A DNA stretch of 64,000 nucleotides, taken from contig JARHVA010002371.1 of NCBI GenBank assembly GCA_037957365.1, positions 806,001 to 870,000 on the forward strand, given 5' to 3'. Each line of letters starts with the position of its first letter. Position 1 is the stretch's first letter. A model generated the notes under the pieces. That model made no database searches and was not told the DNA's origin. It was given only the letters and a program-made list of their open reading frames with translations. The position numbers were made by a program, and so were the translations under genes. This stretch comes from Torreya grandis (Eukaryota; Streptophyta; Pinopsida; Cupressales; Taxaceae). Of this stretch, positions 1 through 12,181 are shown in pieces.

Positions 1-233
1 ATGACACATTTTCTCTTGACTGGGTCTTATCACACTGGGTCTCTTGTATTGTTTTCCTTCCACACCCATCACCTTCCATGCCACAACACTTTTATATCTA
101 TCAACAACATGCCATGATCCTCTTATGGCATGGTCTTCTTGTGCCATGCCAGTATTTGAATTGAAATGGACAATGTTCCCTCCACACCATGCACTAGAAT
201 TAGAATAATATTTATTTAAAATTCAGGTGTCAA
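1..233. other. Unassigned AT-rich DNA
   Basis: No reading frame, repeat boundary or RNA gene could be recognised here. It directly precedes the first copy of a direct repeat. Confidence 0.3.
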
Positions 234-775
234 CATGAAGTAATGGAGGAAAAGGCACCCCTCTATAAAAAAAAGTGTGTTGACCCTGGGTGAGGGTCCC
301 TAACTAGTAAATAACATGGCCCATTTGTCTGAACACAAGTTTCAAAAATTGAAGGAAAAAACTAAAACACCCTTTTACCATTGCACTACCACATGTCACA
401 TGTCACATGTCAATTGGTCCACTTGGCAGCCATACATGCATCAACATCACCATAGGCCTATACTTGACTATTAACCACCTTTGATCCAAAATTTGAAAAA
501 TGATATCTGGAGCATATGATATTTGTTTTACATATTCTAATATGCATTGGAAATCTCTCAAAATGATCCTCCATACTATACTAGTTTTTATAGATATTAG
601 GAACTTCTAATTCCCAAAAATGACCTCTAGATCACACCTCCCCAATAAGACCCTTTTGGTCTCCAAAATGTGAATAACCCACTAAATCTATTAAATAACC
701 CACACAAAGGATTCTAATTATTTTAAAGCCTTTTGAAAATTAAAATGGATCATCTAACTCTTAGTAAGATAGATT
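234..775. repeat. Direct repeat R1 (pair with 2374-2865)
   Basis: This ~0.5 kb segment is repeated in direct orientation at 2374-2865. Both copies begin with TGAAGTAATGGAGG and share a block ending GAGGGTCCC, a block around TTGACTATTAACCACC / TTGACTATTGACCACC, and GGAAATCTCTCAAAATG. Similarity fades near 635, with weaker matches to ~775. The pair could be the LTRs of a short (~2.1 kb spacing) non-autonomous retroelement or two copies of a dispersed repeat. I see no clear primer site, polypurine tract or target duplication, so the class is open. Confidence 0.6.
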
Positions 776-2282
776 TTGGACTATGTATACACCATATAGG
801 TGAATAACTGAAGCAAGTCTTACATCAACTTGATCTGATACCAAAATTGATTCGTAAACACTCTTTACCCCCTAGGTAAGTGAAAACTATTTTTATAGAA
901 TTAGATGCAAAATTTCAATTTCCTAACTAAATCAAATAAAAAATGGATTAATTGTTCTAGAAATGAATATGAGTAACTAGAAACTCTGAAAATCCTATTT
1001 CTAAATCAAAACTCCTATTTTGTGTTATATTTATAAATTTTTGTACTTAGTTTAGTATCTCATTAATTATTTCCAAACTAAATTAAAAAACTAAAATATA
1101 AAATAAACTGAAATGGAAAGTGACATAAATATGATAATAGAGCTCACCCTTTTATGGGATACATCTTCAAGTTCATAATCATGAACCGATCCATTAAAAA
1201 GATGCACATATAAATAATTTATAACTTACATCATAATATGGATTTTAAAATCTATAAATAGTACTAAAATTTGACTGTGTGAAGACTCTAAAATGCTCAA
1301 TAACACATCTTCACTTCATTCATAGTACCTGTACTTCATCTTTGAATATTAAAATAAGTTTCTCCATTAAAAGTGTATGTAAACTTTCAATAATGGGCAT
1401 TATGACATTAGCATAATATCTCTAGTTTATAACAAACCTATAACTCCCCCAAATAACCCTACAACAACATTACCATCACCTTTCATGGCCAAAGGCCTTA
1501 CAAAATAGAGGTAATGTAATTCAAAAGCTTGAGTTTGTATGTCTACAAATACCCTACACTGTAAATATATCATTTGCCCATAGCCCAAAGGCCTTATAAA
1601 ATAGGCATATTCCCCTTTTTCATTTGGGACTATGTGTATTTTAAATAAAACTCATACTATATAATGCTTCCCAACCCATAGTTCAATGGTGAGCTTATCC
1701 TTTTAAAAACATGGTTTGAATCCCACCAAATATCCTCCAATCATGACCTAAATCCACTTTAATTAGTAAATTAGTCTCTAAATTATTTGACTCAAGGTTA
1801 TGGCCTAACAACCAAGCCTTACCTTTTGCTAACTAAGGTCATAGTTTTGAGCCTCAAATATTGAAAACATATCCTTAAGGGGGTAAAATCCCACATTCAT
1901 GGAGGTGAATGGTTATAAGACTTTAAATAGGATTTGTTAGGATATTTGAATCATGGATTAGGCCTCATCTATCTCTCTTTCTACTTATCATTTGAGCTCA
2001 TTTTAGAAGATCCTATGTGGATAAGGATATGAGCTCTGTCTACTTGGTTAATAGGATCCTAACTAAAATAGGCAAGGTCAGTGTTGAGTTGTTAGAACCA
2101 CCTATGAGTTGGTTGATTAGATCAATCCTGAGCAATGTGGAATATGGTATTAAATCTTTGTTGAGTTGGTATGATAGGTATATCTCAAGATCACCTTAAT
2201 ATTGATGACTCAGATAAAATAGAAGGGTAATTAAAAATTTTGAGATTATTAATCCCACATGTAGTGTGTAAATAACATGGAG

Positions 2283-2284
<2 letters not shown>
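776..2284. other. Unassigned spacer between repeats R1 and R2
   Basis: AT-rich sequence without a recognisable coding domain. The only retroelement-like signal is a primer-binding-site-like string on the minus strand at 832-843. A 60-codon open frame at 2017-2199 (plus) has no recognisable motif. Confidence 0.3.

Positions 2285-2354
<70 letters not shown>
2285..2354. repeat. (AT)n microsatellite
   Basis: An almost pure AT dinucleotide run of about 70 bp. It lies 20 bp upstream of repeat copy R2, a typical place for slippage-grown tracts at insertion edges. Confidence 0.95.
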
Positions 2355-2355
<1 letters not shown>

Positions 2356-2373
2356 AAAATTTTATAATGGTAA

Positions 2374-2865
2374 TATGAAGTAATGGAGGCAAAGGTATGC
2401 CTTTTGAAAAAGAGTGTGTCGACCCTGGTTGAGGGTCCCCAGCTAGTAAATAGTGGGGCCCATTTATCTGAACATGAGTATCAAAGATCAAAGGTGAAAA
2501 CCAAAATAACCTTTTACCATTACATTTCCATGTTTCACATGTCTATTGGTCTACTTGGTAGCCATATATGCATCCAAATCACCATATACCTGTGCTTGAC
2601 TATTGACCACCTTTGATCCAAACTTTAACCAGTGTTATCTAGAGCATACAATGTCCATTTTATACATTCCAATATGGATTGGAAATCTCTCAAAATGCTC
2701 TTCCATATCATATTGGGTTTGAGAGATCTTGGGAACTTTTAACACCCAAAAATGACCTTCAAATAACTTATTATTTATTTTTGGTTTACTGTGCTAACCC
2801 ATTGAAGATTTATATAGATTGGGATTCTTATGGATAGATTAACCTTAAGTAAAAGCATTATACCA
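2374..2865. repeat. Direct repeat R2 (pair with 234-775)
   Basis: Second copy of the direct repeat described at 234-775. It shares the start TGAAGTAATGGAGG and the internal blocks. Numerous substitutions and small indels between the copies indicate an old duplication or insertion. Confidence 0.6.
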
Positions 2866-4383
2866 ATAATATTTCAGATCATGCCTTTTTATACCAAAAA
2901 TAAGGCAAAATGTTTGTTTTTTATTCCATTATGGATTTTTCTAATGGTGTTGCTTCTTGGGTTTTGTAGAATGATTTATGGGTCTCTTCCTTTTCTATTG
3001 ATGAGAATTGAGATCATGCTCATCTTCTTATTATTATACATGCATGGACTCTTCTTATTGGAATATGTTTACCAAATTTTCAAATGTTAGTTTTTGAGTT
3101 GTGACATTTAATGTAGTCATAAAGATTCTATAAGATGGTGGAGTGATTTTAGGACACTTTGTATAAGAGAGGAGTTTGTCACTTATTCACCTAATTCTTG
3201 AAGTGAGGCCCTTAGGGTTGAAAAAATTCTTAGAAAATCCTCTACTTTTTCATTTATCTTCAATTTGAGAGAGTGAAGATAATTATGTAGGTGAGAATTG
3301 GTTTCTCATTTTTGGCCTCATATTCCATTTTGAACTTATCCTAACTTCCTTAGATATTATAGCCTCATGAATATGTAGTTGCACATTATATGATACCATG
3401 ACCATAATAATCAACCTTGAATTTTGGTTTGCCTTATCAAACTTACACTGTTAATTTTTTGATGCATATCAAGTGTATGTGCCATCAATAATGGACTGAA
3501 TTTCCTCAAATTTCATATTTATTTTTACTTTGGTTTTCTATAAAGCATAATTATTGTCATGTAGAAGTAGGGAGTCAGTTAAAAATAATTTTGGGTCATT
3601 TTTAGCCATTTTTACAAATCTTTGGAAGATGGATTGGTTCCTTATTAATTCAATAGGTTCCCCTCTCTATATACACACCATTACTATATTCTTTTTCATT
3701 ACATGGAAGTTTCTCATCCTTTTTATATACATAATGATACATGAAAGATAAATTAATTTACATGAGAGTAGAGTGGTACGTGATACAAATATAGTATCTG
3801 AGAAATATTCTTCCAATCAATGGCACCAACTTAGATATAATTCCACATATGTGGGCATAACTTCCATATTGCATAAAATTTCCACCTGTTAGGATTTCTA
3901 CCTAATGATAATGGAGAATGGGAAATGGATGGATGGTGTATTGAAAATTTGTGTTACTTATTTATCTTTGATGATTTATAGGGACAAATCCCAAGTATTA
4001 TTGTGGTAGTTATATTATGATGTGGATGTAGCAGATCAAATGTGATGGCATAACTCATAAACATGATCCAAAGGCATCACTAATATTGAATACTGTGATT
4101 GAGATTTAATAATCTCATTTTGTTTGTTTGCTAGAAATTGGAAAATGAAAGGATTGAAAATTACAATTTTAAAATATTAAATTATGTGGAAAATGAAAAT
4201 TCCATTATAAGATTAAAAAAAATACACCCCTTTAGTAATTTTTACACAAAAAATGATAAAAATATAGGTTCTTAGAGAGTTGACCCCTAGACCTCATCTT
4301 TTGTGAGAGTCTCTACAAAATTATTTGGCAAATCCACCTATTTAGGATTTCAAGCATATAATTCTTAAAATTTATATTTAAAG
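2866..4383. other. Unassigned AT-rich DNA left of Copia-A
   Basis: No domain or repeat partner recognised. An open frame of 86 codons at 2830-3090 (plus) encodes a Leu/Ile/Phe-rich hydrophobic peptide. It overlaps the repeat edge and is probably a chance frame in AT-rich DNA. Confidence 0.3.
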
Positions 4384-4706
4384 TGTTAAAATTATTGGAG
4401 TGGGCCACAATTAAGGATCTACTAGATGTATTTGAATACATGATGCAATTACTTATGTATAGTAGTGAAATCAAATATGAGCCAAAAGAAGCAATTGCTT
4501 AACAATTGAAAGATTAAAATATTAGCATTAATATCATTGGGCGTAAATGCTTTAGGATGGTACATTATATAGGTGAAAGATAAACATTTCCTCACTTCCT
4601 CATGAATGTGGAATTATATTTCATAATTACCTAAAATACACCTAAGTAAGATAAACAAAACATGTGTAGGAAAAATCATTAAGTGGAATAAAAACCTACA
4701 CTAACA
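4384..4706 (-). repeat. 3' LTR of Copia-A
   Basis: 323 bp, beginning TGTTA and ending CTAACA on the plus strand. It matches 10207-10510 along its length, including GGTACATTATATAGGTGAAA, which contains a TATA-like stretch. It carries a ~10 bp insertion near its left edge relative to the other copy. The adjoining minus-strand polypurine tract reads AAGGGGTGG immediately before TGTTAG. Confidence 0.88.
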
Positions 4707-5049
4707 CCACCCCTTAAGCATAAATTAGGTGGGTAAAAGAATTGGGTCCTAGATTAAAGGCCTGATGAGGTACACGAGTATAATAAAATGTCTCATAGAG
4801 GAGGATGCTAGATTTGTCTAAACCCCAAGAAGAGCCCACAAATAAAGATAATCTAAATAAAATATTTGGTGAATATATCAATAATTTGATCTATTATTTG
4901 GATGTAGTGCAGATCAATGAATTACTCATGGATGAGCTCTCAAATGAAATTCATGTGAATTTTGATATGTTTAGTCTATTGATGTAGAATTATATTCCTA
5001 TAGATCTGAATTATGTTTTGGCTATCATAGAAGATGATTATTGGTCATC

Positions 5050-5340
5050 TAAACTAGATGCCAAACTCAGTGAGAATCCCCTAAAGTTAAATAGCCTCAG
5101 TGGCTACATTAACATCTCTTCTATATTCTACCTTTATAGAAGATAAAACAATATCATTCTACTTCTTATTTGACCAAATAATTAGACTTGAACCGAGGGA
5201 GAAACTATAGCCTGAAGTAGACTTGTGATTTTGACTGTCACTAGCCTAATCTAAATTTATATATCCAATTAAGTCAACATCGATGCCCATTCCATAGTGA
5301 ATCCTAAAACTATGAGTACCCTAAACATAGTGGCAGATTT
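5050..5340 (-). pseudogene. Copia-A RNase H remnant
   Basis: Conceptual translation of the minus strand gives the copia-type C-terminal RNase H block. It includes the KSTSGYSFSLGS motif, a degenerate form of the usual Trp-Ser-x-Lys-Lys-Gln stretch, and the following Val-Glu-Tyr block. A stop interrupts it where Trp or Gln is normally found. It sits between the RT and the polypurine tract, as the family requires. It would degrade the RNA strand of the RNA/DNA hybrid during reverse transcription. Confidence 0.75.
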
Positions 5341-5439
5341 GCTTAACTACTTTGTAGTATAGCTCATGTAGTTCTTGCATGAATCTAGAGACCATGCGCA
5401 CTACATATGAAATGTTAGGTTTAGTGTGGATAAGGTAGA

Positions 5440-6320
5440 TGAGACTACCAACAAGTTATCAATATGAGGTAGCATTAACTAATGGTGATGGAAAATTAGC
5501 CTCAAGCTTCACACCATATAGAAAAGGAGTCAAAACTAGCTTACATTCAGCCATGTTAAACCGTGAAATTAAATCAATAACATGCATAGATTGTGTATAA
5601 TTGATCCTAGAGTTAGATTGAAAAATTTAAATCTTGATGAAACAATACAACAATCCCAAGTCAATCATTGAGAACCTGCCTGATAAAACAATTTTCACTA
5701 CTGTGATGGTGGATAAACAACTCCCTATGATCAATATGTTATCCATGTAGAGAACCATAATCAATACTAAATCATCTTATTGTAAGATGCAGACATTCAA
5801 ATCAAAATGGCATCTAGTAAATCCAACCACAAGAAGAGAGGAGTCCATATTGGCATACCAAGATTGAGGATCTTGTTTGAGGCCATAAATAGACTTCTAA
5901 GGTTTGAAAACTATGAAAGAATCTTCCATAAATACTTATGGTTACTCCATATATATTTCCTCTTTGATGTCATCATGAATAAAAGCACTCTTCACACCCA
6001 TCTGATGAACATCCCATTGGTGTATTGAGACAATAGTGAGATTGAGTTAGTTTGAGTTCATTTTAGTAACTAGGGTGAATGTCTATATAGTCAATTCCAT
6101 GTATCCAAGAAAAAACCTTTGCTACTAAACATGTTTTGAACTTGTCTACAAACCCATATACTGTAAACTTTATTTGGTATATCCACGTACATGAAACACA
6201 TTTTAATCCCTTAGGAAGTAGGATAATATCCCACGTGTAATTCCTTTACAAGTAACTATACTCCTCTTCTATGGTAGTAACCCACTTAGGAGTGTGTGAT
6301 GCCTCATGAAACAATTATGG
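5440..6320 (-). pseudogene. Copia-A reverse transcriptase remnant
   Basis: Minus-strand RT of the copia family. The best-preserved stretch is the catalytic palm region near 5700-5765, reading VLYMDNILIIGS, followed by FSMIDLGLL and a C-terminal thumb-like block. The second catalytic aspartate of the YxDD motif is Asn here, so the enzyme would be dead even without the stops. N-terminal to this the frame is broken repeatedly and only short blocks are readable. Confidence 0.75.
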
Positions 6321-6739
6321 ATTAGAAGTAGATCCAATAAAAGCATGTGCACCATCTTGAAATTACGAGTGAGTTTGCCTATTATCTAATGGATCTTTAA
6401 CCCATTGGCCAAAACTTTATAGTATCTATTTATCCCAAATATTACTAGTACTAAAAGAGTTAGGAGGATATTTCTAATCCTTTGAATATATTTTAGGATA
6501 AAAGGAGGAGAATCTTCATCACTACTCTCATTATTAGAACTACAAGAATTAGGATAATCAAGAGGTTGATCAGGCGGATTTGAAGCATTAGAACTATCAT
6601 CAAATCCAAGTGCATTTAAGGAAATGTGAGAGGTATCGAGTGTGGATTCCAAAGTACCCTCTATAAAATGAAGACTCCTCTCAATGAATGGAGAATCATG
6701 TATCCCTTAACACCCTCAGGATATCCAATGAAGATGTAA

Positions 6740-7440
6740 GGCTGATTTTATAGTTCCATTACCTTATGTTTATTCTTCATAATACAAGCCAAAGTAGGTG
6801 AACCAAACACTTATAAGTACTCTATTATTTGTTTATAACCACTCCAAGATTCAAAATGAGTGACTCATTTTAATGCTTTGTGAGGAACTTGGTTATGGAT
6901 GTAATAATCATAGTTGATGGCTTCGACCCAATATTAAGGTGTAAGAGATTTGTGTATCATATAGTTTTCCATTTCCTTCAAGGATTTATTCTTGTGCTCT
7001 AAAAAACCATTAGTTTAAGGATTATATATAGATGTACATTGTAATTCAATCCCCTTTGATGTATATAATTACTAAAAATGGTTACTTACATAGTCACCAC
7101 CAGTATCAGTGCACAAAATATTTATGGCTTTACCTGACTATTTCTCTACAAGTACATTGAATTCCTAAAAATGATCAAATACCTATTATTTTTGCTTAAG
7201 AAAATACACCCAAGTATGCCTCAAAAAGTCATTGATGAAAGTAAGCATGCACTTTATCTTATTGAATGAAGGCTTTTGAAATGCGCCAATAATGTCACTT
7301 TGGACAATATCTAATATCTATTTATCTCTCATTGATTTTTCCTTATCATACTTCTCCTCTAGATGCTTACTAAGAATGAAACCATGGAAAATGCTATCAA
7401 AAAACTTAACTTATGGCAACCTTGAAACCATGACTTGACA
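6740..7440 (-). pseudogene. Copia-A integrase remnant
   Basis: A copia integrase core is readable on the minus strand with several stops: an IVQSDIIG block (first catalytic Asp), TFINDFLRHTWVYFLKQK, then LCTDTGGDY, where the family usually has an S-D-N-G-G-E-Y-type motif, and TNGFLEHKNKSLKEM carrying the catalytic Glu region. Downstream are ILHS and YPEGVKGY-type blocks typical of the region between integrase and RT. It would insert the cDNA into host DNA. The Asn of the DNGG motif is Thr here. Confidence 0.8.
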
Positions 7441-7488
7441 ACTGAGTTACTCCAAGTTGTGATAGTTGAGATGGCTGAATTATGTATG

Positions 7489-7893
7489 TCATAATTTACT
7501 CAACTCATCTGAATGAGTGAGTAATGTAGTAGAGGGTTGATCAGGGAAAAAATATGAGAAAGTATACAACTTAAATTGGTGATATGATTTCCCACATGCA
7601 ACAATGGAGTCACTATTAGCTTCCCTAATAACTACAAAATTGGGTGTGAACTCAACTCTCTTGCCCAAATTGATGTGAGTGATATAATAAACAAATAAGA
7701 GATTTGTGGATAAATAGGTAACAGATAGAACATCATGAAATGTCCCATTATTCACTTCAACAGATTCACTCCCACTAAATTTAATAGATCTATCATCACC
7801 AAATAAAATGGAAGGCATAAAACAAGACTTCAAGGAAGAGAACATGTCATGTGATGAAGCCATATGGTGTGATGCACCAAAATCAATAAACAA
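7489..7893 (-). pseudogene. Copia-A protease and gag-pre-integrase segment (134 open codons)
   Basis: The longest open stretch of Copia-A. It starts with FIDFGASHHMASS, the copia aspartic protease active site; the family usually has Asp-Ser-Gly-Ala and here the Ser codon encodes Phe. It continues through FGDDRSIKFSGSESVEV and a VLSVTYLSTNLLFV block into the gag-pre-integrase region. The ATG at 7893 is the first Met of this open stretch, not a true start; the polyprotein enters from gag at higher coordinates. It would cleave the Gag-Pol polyprotein. Confidence 0.85.
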
Positions 7894-7949
7894 TGTGGAA
7901 GGTTGGGATGCAACTGTAATAAGTGATTTCCCCTTATATTTTCCCTTCT

Positions 7950-8870
7950 AACTTTCTTTTGCCTTATAATACTCTTATGCTAATGAAATATGATTAGAAG
8001 AATTAGGGACACTTTTATTGTGATTTTTGAGCATTTTTTTAGTTGGTCAATCTAATTCTTTATTTATTTGGATTCATGATGTCTAGGTTTCTTGTAGTAG
8101 CTACATGTGAGTCACACTTTCTTGGATTTCCTATCTAAAGAATACTCTTTTGATGCTTTTTTCTTAGCATATGGTTTCTGACCCTCTCTTTGCTCTAGGT
8201 CTTTCTTGTTCTATTTCCTATCCTTGTTACTAGAAGCCTTTTATTTGTCATGACTCATAATCAAGGCATGCAATTTAGATGGATTTAATTTACCATTTGA
8301 ATGAGCTTGTCCTACTCCCAAGTTAAGTCAATAAAAAAATAATCCAAGGACAACATGGTCCACGTAGCTCCAATGAACCACTTGGTGGTGTGGAAGGTAG
8401 AAACCAAGTTAGATAGTCAAATCCTAATTTGGCAAGTATGGAAAGAATCAATCAATCATCCTTTTTATCAATGTTGTATAGTTTTAACTCTAACTCGAGT
8501 GATTTAAAATTAGTGAAAAAGTCTTGACTTGTATCAAAGATGACTGGACTCAAACTAAAGAGCTTGTTTTCTAACTCATTATCCCTAATTTCATTATGTT
8601 TTCCAAAAAAATTATCCAATGTGTACCATAATTGATTTGGAGATGTTACAAATTTGATATGAAAGAATAAGTCAGAGACATAGATAGGGACAATAGATCA
8701 TAAGCTTCAACACTTTAGTTGTACCACTTGACCTTCTCTACCTCAAATGTCGACTCTATTTCTATAGCCATTATGACTCAGTGTAAGCCTTTGCTCCTCA
8801 AAATTTACACATTGAATTTCCACTCATGATAGTTGAATGGTGTAAGAATTAGAACAAAACTAAGATCCAT
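7950..8870 (-). pseudogene. Copia-A gag remnant
   Basis: Gag starts at the ATG at 8868-8870 (minus) with MDLSFVLILTPFNYHEWKF, the usual N-terminus of this copia group. It continues with a NQLWYTLDNFFGKHNEIRD block and ELENKLFSLSPVIFD. Near 8085-8115 a degenerate zinc knuckle (CSYYKK...HHES) is visible, with the second and last cysteines lost. Stops interrupt it. Gag would form the virus-like particle and package the RNA. Confidence 0.78.
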
Positions 8871-10194
8871 GATGCAAAAAGGAAGTATGTGATGAACTAA
8901 ATGTAGTTAGACTAGGAATGTAACACCCCCTTAAATTTGTAGATGTTCAAATTTATAAATCATGAGAATATCACCAATGTGTATAGCTTGAAAAAACATG
9001 TAATTTAAAAAAAATGCTTTAAAAGGAGTAATAAATTGAAATTTATGCATATTTGAATATTTATTACTAGCAAAAAAAGATTTTCTCCACTTTGCATTAA
9101 AAACTTGGGTGTGAAAATAGTTTAAAGTTTTTAGTGGCAACTTCTCCACAAAAAAATGATTATGATTTTTTGGAGTAAAAGTTAAGCAATTTTAGTTTGG
9201 GAATGACCAGGGGCTAAGACCAAATTTGGGTTCTCTCCCCCATCCTCACTTTGATTGAGGTGGGAGTGATAGCATCTAAAAATTACACTTTTTGAAAATG
9301 AATAGTGTCACACTTCATTGGATTAAATTTGATGTCCTCTAGACTATCAGGGTTTTATGTCAGGCTTGCAAGACCTAGTTGCATCAAGGTTTTAGACTAC
9401 ATGCATACCCAAAATTATGATTTTATAAATTTATTATAGTGGGTAAATGCATCAGGGATGCAATCCTTCTGTGCACATGTCAAGGTTTAGGAGTAGTCCA
9501 AACTATCGATGCTGAAGTTAATGACTCCTCTCATAGTCACAACTCTTGATGCTAGGGAAGTTGACTGCTCCAATAATCAAAAGTATTGATGATATGAAAA
9601 CTAATTTATATCACATTCAAAAGTATATACATTAAGGATGTGTCATAAAATTGTAGTAGTCAGGGTTTTGGCATGTCAATATTTAGATGCATCCTTATAG
9701 GTGCTAGAGATGTTAATGGTTCTTGTCATGCATGCAAGTAAAAAAACTCTAATTTATCAAAAAACACCATATTTACTCCACCTTTTAAAAAATACCAAAT
9801 ACCCACTAGAGATATCCAAAAACCTAGAAAGGATTTTTTTTGAAGACTGTAAATTATATGGATTTGCATGAAATTACTATAAAATCCTTGAAACCCTCAA
9901 AAAAAGGCAAAATTAGGTCATGTTTACAACTAATCCTAGGGTTTTTAAACCTTATGAAACTAATGGCACAATTCATTTTTCATGAAAACCTACCAAATGA
10001 TATGTGACCAATAAAATACACCTTCTCTCTTGTTTTTTTTTTGAATCAAAATTTGTTGAGGATCCCAAAAGAAGAGAAAAATTTAAGAGATGGTGAATCT
10101 ATACTATGCTCGGTTAGAAAATGGCAAATATGTTACATTCAATCTAAAAACTCAAGATTTTACAATAGGAACAATGGTGTTCACGTACATAAAA
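8871..10194 (-). other. Copia-A untranslated leader between primer site and gag
   Basis: About 1.3 kb between the primer site and the gag ATG with no recognisable domain. Short open frames (8931-9149 minus, 10041-10316 plus) have no family features, and the latter runs into the LTR. A leader this long is unusual for copia elements and may contain unrecognised later insertions. Confidence 0.5.
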
Positions 10195-10206
10195 TCTTTG
10201 ATACCA
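10195..10206 (-). promoter_or_regulatory. Copia-A primer-binding site
   Basis: Minus strand reads TGGTATCAAAGA immediately inside the 5' LTR. The usual plant initiator-Met tRNA primer site is TGGTATCAGAGC. Its position adjoining TGTTAG marks the inner edge of the 5' LTR. Confidence 0.85.
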
Positions 10207-10510
10207 TGTTAGAGTGGGCTACAATCAAGGATTCATTAGACAAAGTCGAATACACGATGCAATTACCTGTGTGTAGTAAAAAAATAAAACATGACCTAGA
10301 AGAAACAATTGATTAATAATTGAAATACTATAATATTAACATCAACATCATTATCCATAACAAATTTAGGGGGTACATTATATAGGTGAAAGATAAACAT
10401 ATCCTCATTTCCTCATGAATGTGAGATTATCTTTCACAATGACCTAAAAGACACCTAAGTAAGCTAAACCAAGATATTAATCATTAAATGGATTAAAAAC
10501 TACACTAACA
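10207..10510 (-). repeat. 5' LTR of Copia-A
   Basis: 304 bp, TGTTAGAG...ACTAACA on the plus strand. It pairs with 4384-4706 and shares GGTACATTATATAGGTGAAA with it. Divergence from its partner is clearly above ten percent by eye, indicating an old insertion. Confidence 0.88.
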
Positions 10511-12176
10511 AAAATGTGAATTTTGTACATATTTTTTTCATTGAAACCACAAGGTTTTTGAAACCAAGGTCTTTTAGATTTTGGAGGTAGTATACGTTGT
10601 CTATGGGCTGAGAGTTGGTGGATGTGTAGAAAACCATTAAGCCTTCCTTTTATAACCATGCCAGTGATATTGTATGGAAGGTTATATAATATGTGATTCT
10701 ATCAAATAAATAGGTCCACAACTCTATAAAATCGTAAATTAATGTTGAGAATATGTAGACCAATGATACAATCTACATGATAATAATGAGATCATTGCTA
10801 AGAATTATCATAAGGCTAAATGAAATCACAAATAACCATATAAATTAAACTAAAATGATGGGTGAAGTCTAAATGTAGTCTAAAAAACATCAATCTTGTT
10901 GCAAAACCCCTATCATGGTTTTGGAGACATTAAGAGAGATATTCCTAAGGGGGAAAAATAACATGATAGGGTTGGGTGACATGGATGATGATGTACCTCT
11001 CAAAAAATGCATACCCTTAGCTTGAGATGGATACTAAGGGTTTTTAGCTTGTTTCCACCAAGCTATCACACTATTTTGTAAACTTGGAATCCTGAATGGA
11101 TCAAATGATCATTGAATGAAAACTTGAATGAATTTTCAAGAAAGTGAGAATGGATGGTATCCTCCTCAATTTTCCTCTATTGTTGTGAATTATCCTAAGA
11201 TTATAGATTTATTTGATACCTAATTAAATATAAGAATTATATTATTAAATCAACTAACATATTCAATTAATACATAGGTTAATTTATATAGAGGGAAATG
11301 CTTATAATAGGCCCTATGCAATAGGGAGAGCAGTACCCAATTTCCATATGAAGTAGGTCACAACTAATACCTCCTAAATACCATACAAGATTTATAACAC
11401 AATATAATATCTCAACTAATACCAAATTTAACATATTTAGGAGATATTAAGAATATTTTAACAATAAACTAAACTAACTATTGTGAGCAATAAATTTTGT
11501 CACTTAAATTTATTTTGACTATGGTAAATTAGTCACGCATAGGATAAACCTAATAATAGTTCCTATTAGATATGAGGAGGTATTAGATAACATGTAAGTT
11601 ATTTCAAAACTTTTGCACTTTATTACCATGCCCTTGCATTAATCCATAAAACATATTTTGTATATAAAATTTGATAGAATAATGAAAATCTCTTATATAT
11701 TAATATCATAATATATTTTACATGAGACTTCCCATTGTTCAAATGGATGAGAGGCTTAATTTTATAGATCTTGAAGAACCTCATAAATTCAAGTGGTTAC
11801 ATAAATATAGGCAGTCATATAAATGTAAGTGGTTGCATAAAGTCCATATTGGTGTGCAATTTGGAATTTAGTGAAAATTTATATGTGGGTGTGTAACTTT
11901 GACTTTATTACAAGTTGAATTTCCAATTAATTAGTTAATAAATAATAAAATAATAAATCATAGGATAATTAATTACTAAATAATCTTAAGTCCTAATTGT
12001 GTAATTATATATTTACACCAAAAGTCCTAAAAAATAAAAATGTGGCCAATACATCCACTAACAACACTTCCATGATGTTAGAAAGCCTCAATTTTCCTAG
12101 CCAAGGGGACACTAAACCAGAAGAAAGCACAAAAACATTACATTCCTTTCATTAGTATAAAATAAAAAACTATTTG
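10511..12176. other. Unassigned AT-rich DNA between Copia-A and Tat1
   Basis: No domain, LTR edge or RNA gene recognised in 1.7 kb. It forms the left flank of the Tat1 insertion; the last five bases before Tat1 belong to the ATGAG duplication. Confidence 0.35.
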
Positions 12177-12181
12177 ATGAG
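12177..12181. repeat. Target-site duplication of Tat1, left copy
   Basis: ATGAG, identical to the five bases at 42780-42784 directly outside the other LTR. A 5-bp duplication is what gypsy integrases make. Its perfect match across 30.6 kb ties both LTRs to one insertion event. Confidence 0.88.

Larger units (their letters stand above)
4384..10510 (-). mobile_element. Copia-A: full-length, decayed Ty1/copia retrotransposon
   Basis: A minus-strand LTR retrotransposon of 6.1 kb. In element order it has a 5' LTR (10207-10510), an initiator-Met-type primer site (10195-10206), gag, protease, integrase, reverse transcriptase, RNase H, a polypurine tract and a 3' LTR (4384-4706). Integrase lies before RT, which is the Ty1/copia order. 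All domains are interrupted by stops and frameshifts, so it is a dead copy. The immediate flanks (TAAAG before 4384, AAAAT after 10510) do not form a clean 5-bp duplication. It is a relative of Copia-B at 19995-26400: domain sequence, LTR length and the region next to the polypurine tract all resemble each other. Confidence 0.9.

Noticed and set aside
2249..2491. 80-codon minus-strand frame with an Ile-Tyr run
   Set aside because: It runs through the (AT)n tract and into repeat R2; no domain.
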